Shown piece after piece: positions 16,250-20,077 of a stretch of 20,077 nt of DNA. The position numbers and the translations under genes were made by a program. The stretch spans positions 1 to 20,077 of IMG/VR virus record IMGVR_UViG_3300024262_000321. One strand, given 5' to 3'. Numbering within the stretch: position 1 is the stretch's first letter; every line of letters starts with the position of its first letter. The notes under the pieces are model-generated. The model saw only the letters and a list, made by a program, of their open reading frames with translations, was not told the DNA's origin and did not search any database. This stretch comes from a virus.

Positions 16250-16763
16250 TGAAAGATTCTTTTAATTTTAATAAATCTTCAGCAGACAATCTCTGATACG
16301 GAAGCAAAAATGTTCTGGCAGCTTCAAGGCCTAATTTGCCTTTTGCAATTTTAGTCCTTTTTATTGCTTCCTCTAAACTTTGGACAGCTTTATACATTTT
16401 TCTCACCTCTGCCAAACTAACATTCTTCATTTTTCTTGGATTGGCCTCATATTCTTTTAAAACCTTGTGCATCACCAAAATCATTCTTCTGCGGTTCTCA
16501 TTCTGCATTTTTTCTGCACCTTCGTCTGTCAGTTCTTTCACCTCTTGGTCCACCTCGTTTGCCCTCTGCTCCCTTTTCCATTTTCTAACCAAGCCCATAA
16601 AAGACAACCAATCATTGTCAGTCACTTTCCAGTTTTCAACATTAAAATAATTCCCAAGATAGTCTTGGTAAAAGTCGCTCAGCTTTTTATCCTGATGCTG
16701 AATCCAGAGATTCTTAATTTCTTTTTCTCTTTCTCTTTCTTTTTTTCTAATATCAGAGACCAT
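16170..16763 (-). CDS. probable terminase small subunit
   Basis: A 197-residue basic, helical protein just upstream of the large terminase gene, overlapping its start. It has charged helices (DIRKKEREREKEIKNLWIQ), a central helical region with RRRMILVMHKVLKEYEAN and a C-terminal helical part. No clear DNA-binding helix-turn-helix stands out. The small subunit normally recognises the packaging site and forms a ring. A longer reading from a TTG at 16805 is possible, but those codons overlap a promoter-like element (16773-16801), so the ATG at 16763 is preferred. The RNA would then start only a few bases before the ATG, which would make it leaderless or nearly so. The assignment rests mainly on order. 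Confidence 0.6.
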   Translation of the reverse strand: MVSDIRKKEREREKEIKNLWIQHQDKKLSDFYQDYLGNYFNVENWKVTDNDWLSFMGLVRKWKREQRANEVDQEVKELTDEGAEKMQNENRRRMILVMHKVLKEYEANPRKMKNVSLAEVRKMYKAVQSLEEAIKRTKIAKGKLGLEAARTFLLPYQRLSAEDLLKLKESFNESINRILEARAEKAVLVGPSDVSSG

Positions 16764-16772
16764 ATTATTTAT

Positions 16773-16801
16773 TTCATAGCAGAAACAAGAAACTTTGTCA
16801 A
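16773..16801 (-). promoter_or_regulatory. leftward promoter ahead of the terminase operon
   Basis: The minus strand has a perfect -35 TTGACA (16796-16801), a 17-base spacer and an extended -10 TGC-TATGAA (16773-16778). Transcription would start near 16766, just before the small-terminase ATG at 16763. The first 18 bases closely resemble those of the rightward promoter at 16847, with two mismatches. Confidence 0.55.
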
Positions 16802-16846
16802 GCAACTACCTAAAAATCCCTAAAACAACAGGAAGCTCAGGAAAAC

Positions 16847-16874
16847 TTGACAAGCTTTCTTGTTCTAATATAAT
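16847..16874 (+). promoter_or_regulatory. rightward consensus promoter in the divergent control region
   Basis: Perfect TTGACA (16847-16852), a 16-base spacer and perfect TATAAT (16869-16874) on the plus strand. Back-to-back with the leftward promoter at 16773-16801, the two -35 boxes are 45 bases apart. Its RNA would read antisense to the leader RNA at 16925-17120, then towards the 45-codon gene at 17362. Confidence 0.65.
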
Positions 16875-16888
16875 GAAATTAAGAACCT

Positions 16889-16948
16889 ATGGCAAAAGAG
16901 ATTTTGACAATCAAATACCGCTTAAAAATCCAAAACCGCCAGTTTTAA
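16889..16948 (+). CDS. possible 19-codon leader peptide
   Basis: The first ATG after the rightward promoter opens a 19-residue frame (MAKEILTIKYRLKIQNRQF) ending inside a strong hairpin (CCAAAACCGCCA pairing with TGGCGGT-G-TTTGG, 16930-16964). A short peptide that ends in a hairpin could control downstream reading, as in attenuation. There is no SD, and the composition alone is not distinctive. This is a weak call kept because of its promoter and hairpin context. Confidence 0.22.
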   Translation: MAKEILTIKYRLKIQNRQF

Positions 16949-16963
16949 CATTGGCGGTGTTTG
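16924..16963 (-). terminator. strong intrinsic terminator of the leftward leader RNA
   Basis: On the minus strand CCGCCA (16952-16957) pairs with TGGCGG (16936-16941) over a 10-base loop, flanking bases extend the stem, and the sequence continues TTTTGGATTTTT. This is a typical rho-independent terminator in the leftward direction. Rightwards the U-run is weak, so it is mainly one-way. Confidence 0.8.
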
Positions 16964-17120
16964 GTTACTTCCACAAGAAGTAAGCAATCGTGCAGGAGTT
17001 AAATCCTAACAGCGAATTGCGAATTTTCTTTTTTTGGTTAAATGTTAGGAACCTCATCTGACGGCGAAAACTTATACCGATAAGCTTTCACAGATGTTAT
17101 AAGCTCTTAATATTCAACCT
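16925..17120 (-). ncRNA. about 195-nt structured leader or small RNA upstream of the terminase operon
   Basis: A complete transcription unit: promoter at 17127-17155, predicted start near 17120, terminator at 16924-16963, and no convincing gene inside. The RNA can form CATCTG/CAGATG (17091-17096 with 17054-17059, the second holding an inner CTTAT/ATAAG hairpin with a 4-base loop), a long-range TCCTAACA/TGTTAGGA stem (17043-17050 with 17004-17011), TTACTTC/GAAGTAA (7 bp, loop TTGTG) and the terminator hairpin. Layout is as in lambda pR': short leader, terminator, then late genes starting with terminase. Two readings are possible: a regulatory leader opened by an antiterminator, or a stable small RNA. 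I do not recognise the RNA family; end points are predicted. Confidence 0.62.
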
Positions 17121-17150
17121 TGCTTGGTTATAGCACGACCAAGCAGGGTT
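17116..17150. repeat. 13-bp inverted repeat over the leader-RNA promoter
   Basis: AACCTTGCTTGGT (17116-17128) and ACCAAGCAGGGTT (17138-17150) are inverted with a 9-base centre and one wobble-type mismatch. The repeat covers the -10 and spacer of the leftward promoter, so it could be a repressor site or, if transcribed rightwards, a strong hairpin. Confidence 0.6.
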
Positions 17151-17155
17151 GTCAA
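17127..17155 (-). promoter_or_regulatory. leftward near-consensus promoter of the leader RNA
   Basis: Perfect TTGACA (17150-17155), a 17-base spacer and -10 TATAAC (17127-17132) with an extended TGC before it. Only one base of the -10 differs from consensus. It lies within a 13-bp inverted repeat (17116-17150), and a palindromic operator-like site (17158-17175) abuts the -35. Confidence 0.75.
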
Positions 17156-17157
17156 TA

Positions 17158-17175
17158 CTTTACAGTCGTAAAATA
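17158..17175. promoter_or_regulatory. operator-like palindrome, copy A (inverted orientation)
   Basis: TTTAC-AGTC-GTAAA palindrome, the inverse-orientation member of a four-copy 18-bp family (consensus TATTTTACGNNNRTAAAR). It lies two bases from the -35 of the leader-RNA promoter, a good place for a regulator that contacts or blocks RNA polymerase. Confidence 0.6.
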
Positions 17176-17180
17176 ATTAG

Positions 17181-17209
17181 TCCTGTTATAAAGAAAAAAA
17201 GTAACAGGA
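17181..17209. repeat. 8-bp inverted repeat with purine-rich loop
   Basis: TCCTGTTA (17181-17188) and TAACAGGA (17202-17209) pair perfectly around a 13-base A-rich loop. It lies between operator copies A and B; as no T-run follows, it is not a clear terminator. It may be a protein site or a leader hairpin. Confidence 0.4.
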
Positions 17210-17282
17210 GACCTTTGCTTTCTGGCTCTTCTTACCCGATAAGGGAAAAGAATAAAAGAGATAAAAAGATAAAGAGAATATC

Positions 17283-17318
17283 TATTTTACGATGGTAAAG
17301 TATTTTACGATGATAAAA
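17283..17318. promoter_or_regulatory. tandem operator-like palindromes, copies B and C
   Basis: Two head-to-tail 18-bp units, TATTTTACGATGGTAAAG (17283-17300) and TATTTTACGATGATAAAA (17301-17318). Each is centred on a TTTAC-N4-(G/A)TAAA palindrome. Direct abutment suggests cooperative binding of a dimeric regulator. They lie 44 bases ahead of the 45-codon gene. Confidence 0.65.
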
Positions 17319-17342
17319 TAGATTATATTCGTAAATCATAGG

Positions 17343-17360
17343 TATTTTACGGAGGTAAAG
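17343..17360. promoter_or_regulatory. operator-like palindrome, copy D, containing the SD
   Basis: TATTTTACGGAGGTAAAG matches copies B and C, but the centre is GGAG, which gives the SD GGAGG for the ATG at 17362. The RNA form can fold UUUAC-GGAG-GUAAA with the SD in the loop, so the site could act on DNA, on RNA, or on both. Confidence 0.6.
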
Positions 17361-17361
17361 T

Positions 17362-17499
17362 ATGGAAAGCTTGGGAGTGAATTTGGATACTCTTAGAGGT
17401 AGGGCAATGCACCATCACTTATCCGAGCTCAAAAGGAAACTACCCGTAAGGGGAAACCCGATATTAAAAAAGGCAATAGTGAAAGCTTATAAGGTATAA
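17362..17499 (+). CDS. 45-residue basic protein of unknown function behind an operator array
   Basis: The ATG follows GGAGG by six bases, the best SD on the plus strand. The product is MESLGVNLDTLRGRAMHHHL and then a basic part (SELKRKLPVRG...KKAIVKAYKV). It has a run of three His and is Lys/Arg-rich, but no recognisable fold; a small DNA- or RNA-binding regulator would fit the operator array just upstream (copies B, C and D). It is flanked by AT-rich spacers and ends shortly before a T9 run. Autoregulation through copy D is a natural guess. It is too short for a family assignment. Confidence 0.6.
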   Translation: MESLGVNLDTLRGRAMHHHLSELKRKLPVRGNPILKKAIVKAYKV

Positions 17500-17522
17500 A
17501 AGCATATATACTCTTTTTTTTT
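17484..17522 (+). terminator. possible weak terminator after the 45-codon gene
   Basis: A run of nine T (17514-17522) follows a weak imperfect hairpin (GCTT...AAGC) overlapping the stop codon. The stem is short, so termination would be inefficient. The stronger candidate is at 17768-17801. Confidence 0.3.
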
Positions 17523-17646
17523 ATTAAAAGGGAATTATGGTTTTAATGAGTGGGTCTATTAAGAGGGGAGGGAATAATAATGGAGCGAGTGAGAGGGAAG
17601 CACCCTTTAATCATAATCAATTTTTAATGAACCCTCATCTCTATTG

Positions 17647-17687
17647 CTATATAACTATATATCTATATAACTATATATCTATATATC
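17647..17687. repeat. 2.5 tandem copies of a 16-bp AT repeat
   Basis: CTATATAACTATATAT occurs twice end to end (17647-17678), followed by a partial copy CTATATATC. Such easily melted repeats occur in origins and also arise by replication slippage. Confidence 0.7.
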
Positions 17688-17727
17688 ATTGTATTATCTA
17701 TTATCTATTGTTTAGTAGTGATAATAC

Positions 17728-17779
17728 AATTAAGAGCTATAATCTAATTAAGAGCTATAAACACATTAAGAGCTATAAA
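17728..17779. repeat. three direct repeats of AATTAAGAGCTATAA
   Basis: Copies at 17728-17742, 17746-17760 and 17765-17779 (the first base of the third differs), spaced 18 and 19 bases. The last copy supplies the left arm of the terminator. A similar ATTAAGAGCTTATAA is found inverted at 17097-17111, near the start of the leader RNA. Iteron or protein-binding roles are both possible. Confidence 0.65.
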
Positions 17780-17801
17780 ATGATAAAAGCTCTTTTTTTT
17801 T
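17768..17801 (+). terminator. rightward intrinsic terminator
   Basis: AAGAGCT (17768-17774) pairs with AGCTCTT (17788-17794) around a 13-base loop, and the right arm runs straight into a T-rich tract ending near 17801. It would stop rightward transcripts from the control region before the early promoter at 17916. Confidence 0.65.
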
Positions 17802-17915
17802 ATCGCTCTTATCTCTATTCTAAGAGCTTAAAACAATTAAGATGATATATAACACCTATTGTTTTAAACATATAAAGCTCTTTTTAAAGCTATAAAACAA
17901 TCCACAGTTTATCTA

Positions 17916-17944
17916 TTGACACCTATCTTTGCTTGATATATAAT
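17916..17944 (+). promoter_or_regulatory. perfect consensus promoter for the rightward genes
   Basis: TTGACA (17916-17921), exactly 17 bases, then TATAAT (17939-17944), all twelve bases matching the sigma-70 consensus. The start would be near 17951, giving a 33-base leader to the ATG at 17984. It probably drives the rightward small-gene array early in infection. Confidence 0.88.
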
Positions 17945-17983
17945 TAAGATGTCGGATATATTAATCTAAAACAGAATAATAAA

Positions 17984-18163
17984 ATGGAATATAAAGCATT
18001 TCTCTCTCCCCGAAAATATGATTGTGGTCATTGGACTTCTGATAAGTATTATTATGAAGACAAGAAAACAGGTAAAACCATTTGTGCTGATTGCTATAAA
18101 AAAGAGCAATTAAAAAAGGTAAGTAAAATAAATCAAGGAAGGTCGGAAATTAAAATTAAATAA
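17984..18163 (+). CDS. 59-residue zinc-knuckle protein
   Basis: The first gene after the consensus promoter. The product has C14-x-H16 and C34-x2-C37 (CGHW ... CADC), a likely zinc-binding knuckle spaced by a Tyr/Lys-rich segment, then a basic tail (KKEQLKKVSKINQGRSEIKIK). No SD is present; the ATG follows an A-rich leader. Small zinc proteins at the start of phage early operons often bind host nucleic acid or RNA polymerase, but no specific target is visible. It is shorter than 60 residues and easily missed by gene finders; the Cys/His pattern makes it credible. Confidence 0.62.
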   Translation: MEYKAFLSPRKYDCGHWTSDKYYYEDKKTGKTICADCYKKEQLKKVSKINQGRSEIKIK

Positions 18164-18170
18164 TAATATA

Positions 18171-18410
18171 ATGAAATATCAAGACAAGCTACAATTTCAA
18201 TTAGAAGCATTAGCATTAGATAAAATAGCAAGAGAAGAAAAAACCAAAATCTTTTGGGGAGATACTAAAATTGATACTGAAATTGGATTCATAATGTTGG
18301 GGTTTAACCTATTTTATGATGAAGCAAAAGAGAGATGGAAACAAGCTCTTAATCTTATAAAAAAACAGAATAATATAAAAAGGTCGTATATTAAAACAAA
18401 ACAGAAATAA
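18171..18410 (+). CDS. 79-residue hypothetical protein
   Basis: It starts seven bases after the zinc-knuckle gene. The product is mainly helical (MKYQDKLQFQLEALALDKIA..., FYDEAKERWKQALNLIKKQ) with a hydrophobic middle (IGFIMLGFNLF) and a basic C-terminus. I do not recognise a family. An A-rich leader without SD precedes the ATG, as for its neighbours. It is probably co-transcribed from the promoter at 17916. Confidence 0.55.
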   Translation: MKYQDKLQFQLEALALDKIAREEKTKIFWGDTKIDTEIGFIMLGFNLFYDEAKERWKQALNLIKKQNNIKRSYIKTKQK

Positions 18411-18412
18411 AA

Positions 18413-18550
18413 ATGAAGAAATATAAAATTACAATTCATTCTTATTCTTTTGAAGTAGAAGCCGAGAATGAAGAAGAAGCCAAACAAAGAGCAGAAGATA
18501 TAAACTGGAATATGGTTGATGTTGAAGAAATAAAAGAAGAAATAAAATGA
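18413..18550 (+). CDS. 45-residue protein, first of two MKKYK paralogues
   Basis: It begins MKKYKITIHSYSFEVEAENE, then EEEAKQRAEDINW and an acidic end. The beta-strand, then 'VEAENEEEAKQRAE' helix pattern is shared with the following gene and resembles DpnD/PcfM-like small proteins from plasmids and phages. That family's function is not established. Its TGA overlaps the next ATG (ATGA), so the pair is probably translated together. Confidence 0.6.
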   Translation: MKKYKITIHSYSFEVEAENEEEAKQRAEDINWNMVDVEEIKEEIK

Positions 18551-18720
18551 AAAAATATAAAGTTGAGTTTATACAAACAGAAACATTTATCGTTGATGTT
18601 TTGGCAAAAAACGAACAAGAAGCAATAGAAAAAGCAACAGAAGAGTGGAATAATGGAAATTATCAAGAAGTTGGCGATTGTAAGGTTGAAACAGGAACGA
18701 TACTTAAAACAAAAAAATGA
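18547..18720 (+). CDS. 57-residue protein, second MKKYK paralogue
   Basis: It begins MKKYKVEFIQTETFIVDVLA, then KNEQEAIEKATEEWNNGNYQ and a short C-terminal tail with one Cys. It shares the MKKYK start, the central beta strand and the EEA(I/K) helix with the preceding gene, so the two look like a tandem duplication. DpnD/PcfM-like similarity is from memory only. It is linked by ATGA overlaps at both ends (18547-18550 and 18717-18720). Confidence 0.62.
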   Translation: MKKYKVEFIQTETFIVDVLAKNEQEAIEKATEEWNNGNYQEVGDCKVETGTILKTKK

Positions 18721-18962
18721 ATAAAAAAATAAAAGAAGAATTGAGGGAGCAATTTAGGTTGTGGGCAATTGAAGTTGCTGGAGGTTGTGATATACAAGAG
18801 GGAACGAATAAAAAATCTTATCCTTGTGGAACTTGTTTTAATGCTGGGATTGGAATGCTTATCAATGAAAAAGCAAAAGATTATCAAAGACACAACGAGC
18901 CGGTTGATAGAATAAATGAGGTATGGCGATTTATTTTACAGTTAAGAGATGAGAAGTATTAA
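18717..18962 (+). CDS. 81-residue hypothetical protein with paired Cys
   Basis: It overlaps the previous stop by four bases (ATGA). The product has a helical N-terminus (NKKIKEELREQFRLWAIEVAGG), then C24 and a CGTC pair (C37, C40: SYPCGTCFNAGIGMLI) and a charged C-terminus. The Cys pattern could bind metal with the earlier Cys, but spacing does not match a known finger. No family recognised. Operon position suggests early expression. Confidence 0.55.
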   Translation: MNKKIKEELREQFRLWAIEVAGGCDIQEGTNKKSYPCGTCFNAGIGMLINEKAKDYQRHNEPVDRINEVWRFILQLRDEKY

Positions 18963-18963
18963 A

Positions 18964-19161
18964 ATGAAAACAATTTTTAAAGAATTATTTTATCTTATCG
19001 GGATTTTTTTAGTTGGTTGCTTGATTATGTCGTGGGGTATGTCAAAACACGAATTAATGGAATGTCAAGAGTGGCAGAAACAAAGCGAGGTTTATCGGGG
19101 TTGGTATTCCACCGATTGGCAAAAAGAGCAGTGCTTGACTTATGGAATAGAATTAGAATGA
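18964..19161 (+). CDS. small one-pass membrane protein
   Basis: From the ATG at 18964 the product is 65 residues: MKTIFKELF, a hydrophobic segment (YLIGIFLVGCLIMSWGM) and a polar tail with two Cys (MECQEW, EQCLTYGIELE). The basic start and single hydrophobic segment suggest an inner-membrane anchor with the tail outside or a signal-anchor. An in-frame ATG at 18949 would add five residues and overlap the previous gene; the later start is preferred because GAGAAG lies about nine bases before it. Possible roles include superinfection exclusion or a holin-like function, but neither can be shown from one segment. Confidence 0.55.
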   Translation: MKTIFKELFYLIGIFLVGCLIMSWGMSKHELMECQEWQKQSEVYRGWYSTDWQKEQCLTYGIELE

Positions 19162-19165
19162 GGTT

Positions 19166-19203
19166 TTGCTTATTGCTGTTTTAATACAAAACAGCAATAG
19201 CAA
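19166..19203. repeat. long hairpin after the membrane-protein gene
   Basis: TTGCT-t-ATTGCTGTTTT (19166-19182) pairs with AAAACAGCAATAGCAA (19188-19203) over a 5-base loop: 16 pairs with one bulged T. No T-run follows on either strand, so it is not a standard terminator; an mRNA stability or processing hairpin fits better. Two AAGGTCTT repeats lie just beyond it. Confidence 0.6.
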
Positions 19204-19248
19204 GGTCTTATTTTGGCAAGTGGTAAGGTCTTTTAAAACAAAAAATAT

Positions 19249-19875
19249 ATGGAAACAAAAAAAATAAAAGAAATTAAAAGGTATGCGAAAGCAGATGTAA
19301 AGTATTTTGTCAGAAGATTGGGGGAAGTCAAAAAATATGGCAAAGAAGCTGTAAAAGAGTTTGATAAAAGATACCCCGAAGGGATAACAACCTATTACAA
19401 AGAGATATGTCAACAGCACGAGGACAGGAAAGGGCGATTGGTTAGTCAATTCGGTTATACTCCGGAAATGTTAAAAGAGAGAGTTGAAATATACCACGAA
19501 GCATTTTGGGGTAGTTGGCAATGGTGGAACAACAAACTTGTGGAAATTAAAGAGGTTATGGCAAAATATAAACCGATATTTAAAGAAGCAGAAGAATTGG
19601 CAAAGAAGGTTGATGTCTCGGATATTAAAGATGGATTCCCTTGCGGAATGTCAATCTTATATTTAGAGCCGGAAATGAAAAACAGTGATTTGGGCAAAGC
19701 ATTAAGTTTAATGAGTGAGAGCGTTAGTAGTTCTCATTGGGCAAAATATCAGCTACCGATTAAGATACCTTCTTATGGTCAATGTATGAGTTTTGACGAA
19801 AGGATATGTGGTAAAGTTGCTGAGTTTTTAACCTCAAAGGGAGTCAAAACAGCAGTATATTCAATGATTGATTAA
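19249..19875 (+). CDS. 208-residue hypothetical early protein
   Basis: The largest rightward gene. It starts METKKIKEIKRYAKADVKYF, with charged helices through the first 100 residues, an unusual Trp-rich patch (AFWGSWQWWNNKLVEIK, about residues 85-101), then more helix and a C-terminal mixed part (FPCGMSILYLE... SYGQCMSFDERICGKVAEFL). No motif I can name. An 87-base gap with the long hairpin and two short repeats separates it from the membrane-protein gene, so it may be expressed separately; no promoter is clear. Confidence 0.6.
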   Translation: METKKIKEIKRYAKADVKYFVRRLGEVKKYGKEAVKEFDKRYPEGITTYYKEICQQHEDRKGRLVSQFGYTPEMLKERVEIYHEAFWGSWQWWNNKLVEIKEVMAKYKPIFKEAEELAKKVDVSDIKDGFPCGMSILYLEPEMKNSDLGKALSLMSESVSSSHWAKYQLPIKIPSYGQCMSFDERICGKVAEFLTSKGVKTAVYSMID

Positions 19876-19880
19876 CTGAT

Positions 19881-20077
19881 ATGATAACACAAATAAAGCT
19901 TTACAATCTGGGAACAGTCAACAAAAATGAAATTAGGATTTTAACAGACAGGGGGAAGTTTTATTTAACTTTTTCTTATCTAACATTGGTCGGGATTAGT
20001 TGGGATTGGCACAATAAAGGGAAATGGGAAAGTGGCAAAGCTACGATTGAGAATTATTGGTCAACAACAACAGGAAA
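19881..20077 (+). CDS. partial hypothetical protein at the right edge
   Basis: An ATG five bases after the previous stop opens a frame that continues to the window end (65 codons visible). The start reads MITQIKLYNLGTVNKNEIRI, then beta-type, aromatic sequence (FYLTFSYLTLVGISWDWHNKGKWES). The C-terminus is missing. No family recognised from this fragment. Confidence 0.55.
   Translation, partial: MITQIKLYNLGTVNKNEIRILTDRGKFYLTFSYLTLVGISWDWHNKGKWESGKATIENYWSTTTG

Larger units (their letters stand above)
17502..17915. other. AT-rich spacer without a credible gene
   Basis: About 400 bases between the 45-codon gene and the rightward early promoter. The open frame at 17537-17845 follows low-complexity AT repeats and looks like chance. 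A 15-codon frame at 17580-17627 has a strong SD-like GGGGAGGG but no other support. The stretch holds tandem 16-bp repeats, three AAGAGCTATAA repeats and a terminator. The AT richness and iteron-like repeats would also fit a replication origin, with no further evidence. Confidence 0.4.

Noticed and set aside
16764-16805. N-terminal extension of small terminase from TTG at 16805
   Set aside because: The extension overlaps a TTGACA-N17-TATGAA promoter, and no SD supports the TTG.
16795-16983. 62-codon plus-strand frame
   Set aside because: It runs across both divergent promoters, starts upstream of the rightward promoter and has no SD.
17537-17845. 102-codon plus-strand frame and the 15-codon frame at 17580-17627
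   Set aside because: The longer one is made mostly of AT tandem repeats (Tyr/Ile runs) and crosses a terminator. The shorter has a good SD-like sequence but no other support.
1-20077. tRNA genes, CRISPR array, insertion sequence or integrase
   Set aside because: No cloverleaf with a T-loop consensus, no regularly spaced repeat-spacer array and no transposase or integrase motif was seen in either strand.
1-20077. Alternative genetic code (TGA read as an amino acid)
   Set aside because: Several genes end at TGA within ATGA overlaps, and no gene has internal in-frame TGA.

Overview
This window looks like part of the genome of a tailed double-stranded DNA phage or prophage (class Caudoviricetes). 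The evidence is a packaging and head module (small and large terminase, portal, scaffold, HK97-type capsid), candidate internal virion proteins, a tail-fibre-like protein and a block of tiny early-type genes. It is AT-rich and uses the standard bacterial code, with TGA as a normal stop. Several promoters are close to the sigma-70 consensus, but many genes lack a clear Shine-Dalgarno (SD) site. The host cannot be named from the sequence. A small HNH-like protein resembles ones I associate with Patescibacteria and related phages, which is only a weak hint.

Layout. From about 16.8 kb leftwards to position 1, everything is on the minus strand in late-gene order: small terminase, large terminase, portal, a free-standing HNH endonuclease, a LysM protein, two large candidate internal or ejection proteins, a 38-residue very basic protein, a metallophosphoesterase, a roughly 320-nt structured RNA region, a small HNH-like gene that seems to start with CTG, a small acidic protein, scaffold, major capsid protein, a glycosyltransferase and a tail-fibre-like protein that runs off the left edge. 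Most of these genes are separated by 1 to 70 bases, so the block probably reads as one operon, with a possible internal promoter ahead of the scaffold gene.

The control region lies between about 16.76 and 17.98 kb. It holds outward-facing and convergent consensus-like promoters and four 18-bp palindromes (TTTAC-N4-GTAAA). A minus-strand unit there has its own promoter, about 195 nt of structured RNA and a strong terminator, and ends just ahead of the terminase operon. This resembles the lambda pR'-tR' late-control layout, in which a short leader is terminated until an antiterminator acts; that comparison is inference. The region also holds a 45-codon gene whose SD sits inside one palindrome, tandem AT-rich repeats, and a perfect TTGACA-N17-TATAAT promoter driving the rightward genes.

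From 17.98 kb to the right edge is a rightward array of small genes, several overlapping by four bases: a zinc-knuckle protein, two tandem paralogues that both begin MKKYK, a one-pass membrane protein, a 208-residue protein of unknown role, and a partial gene at the edge. They look like early or host-takeover genes, but none has a function I can name with confidence.
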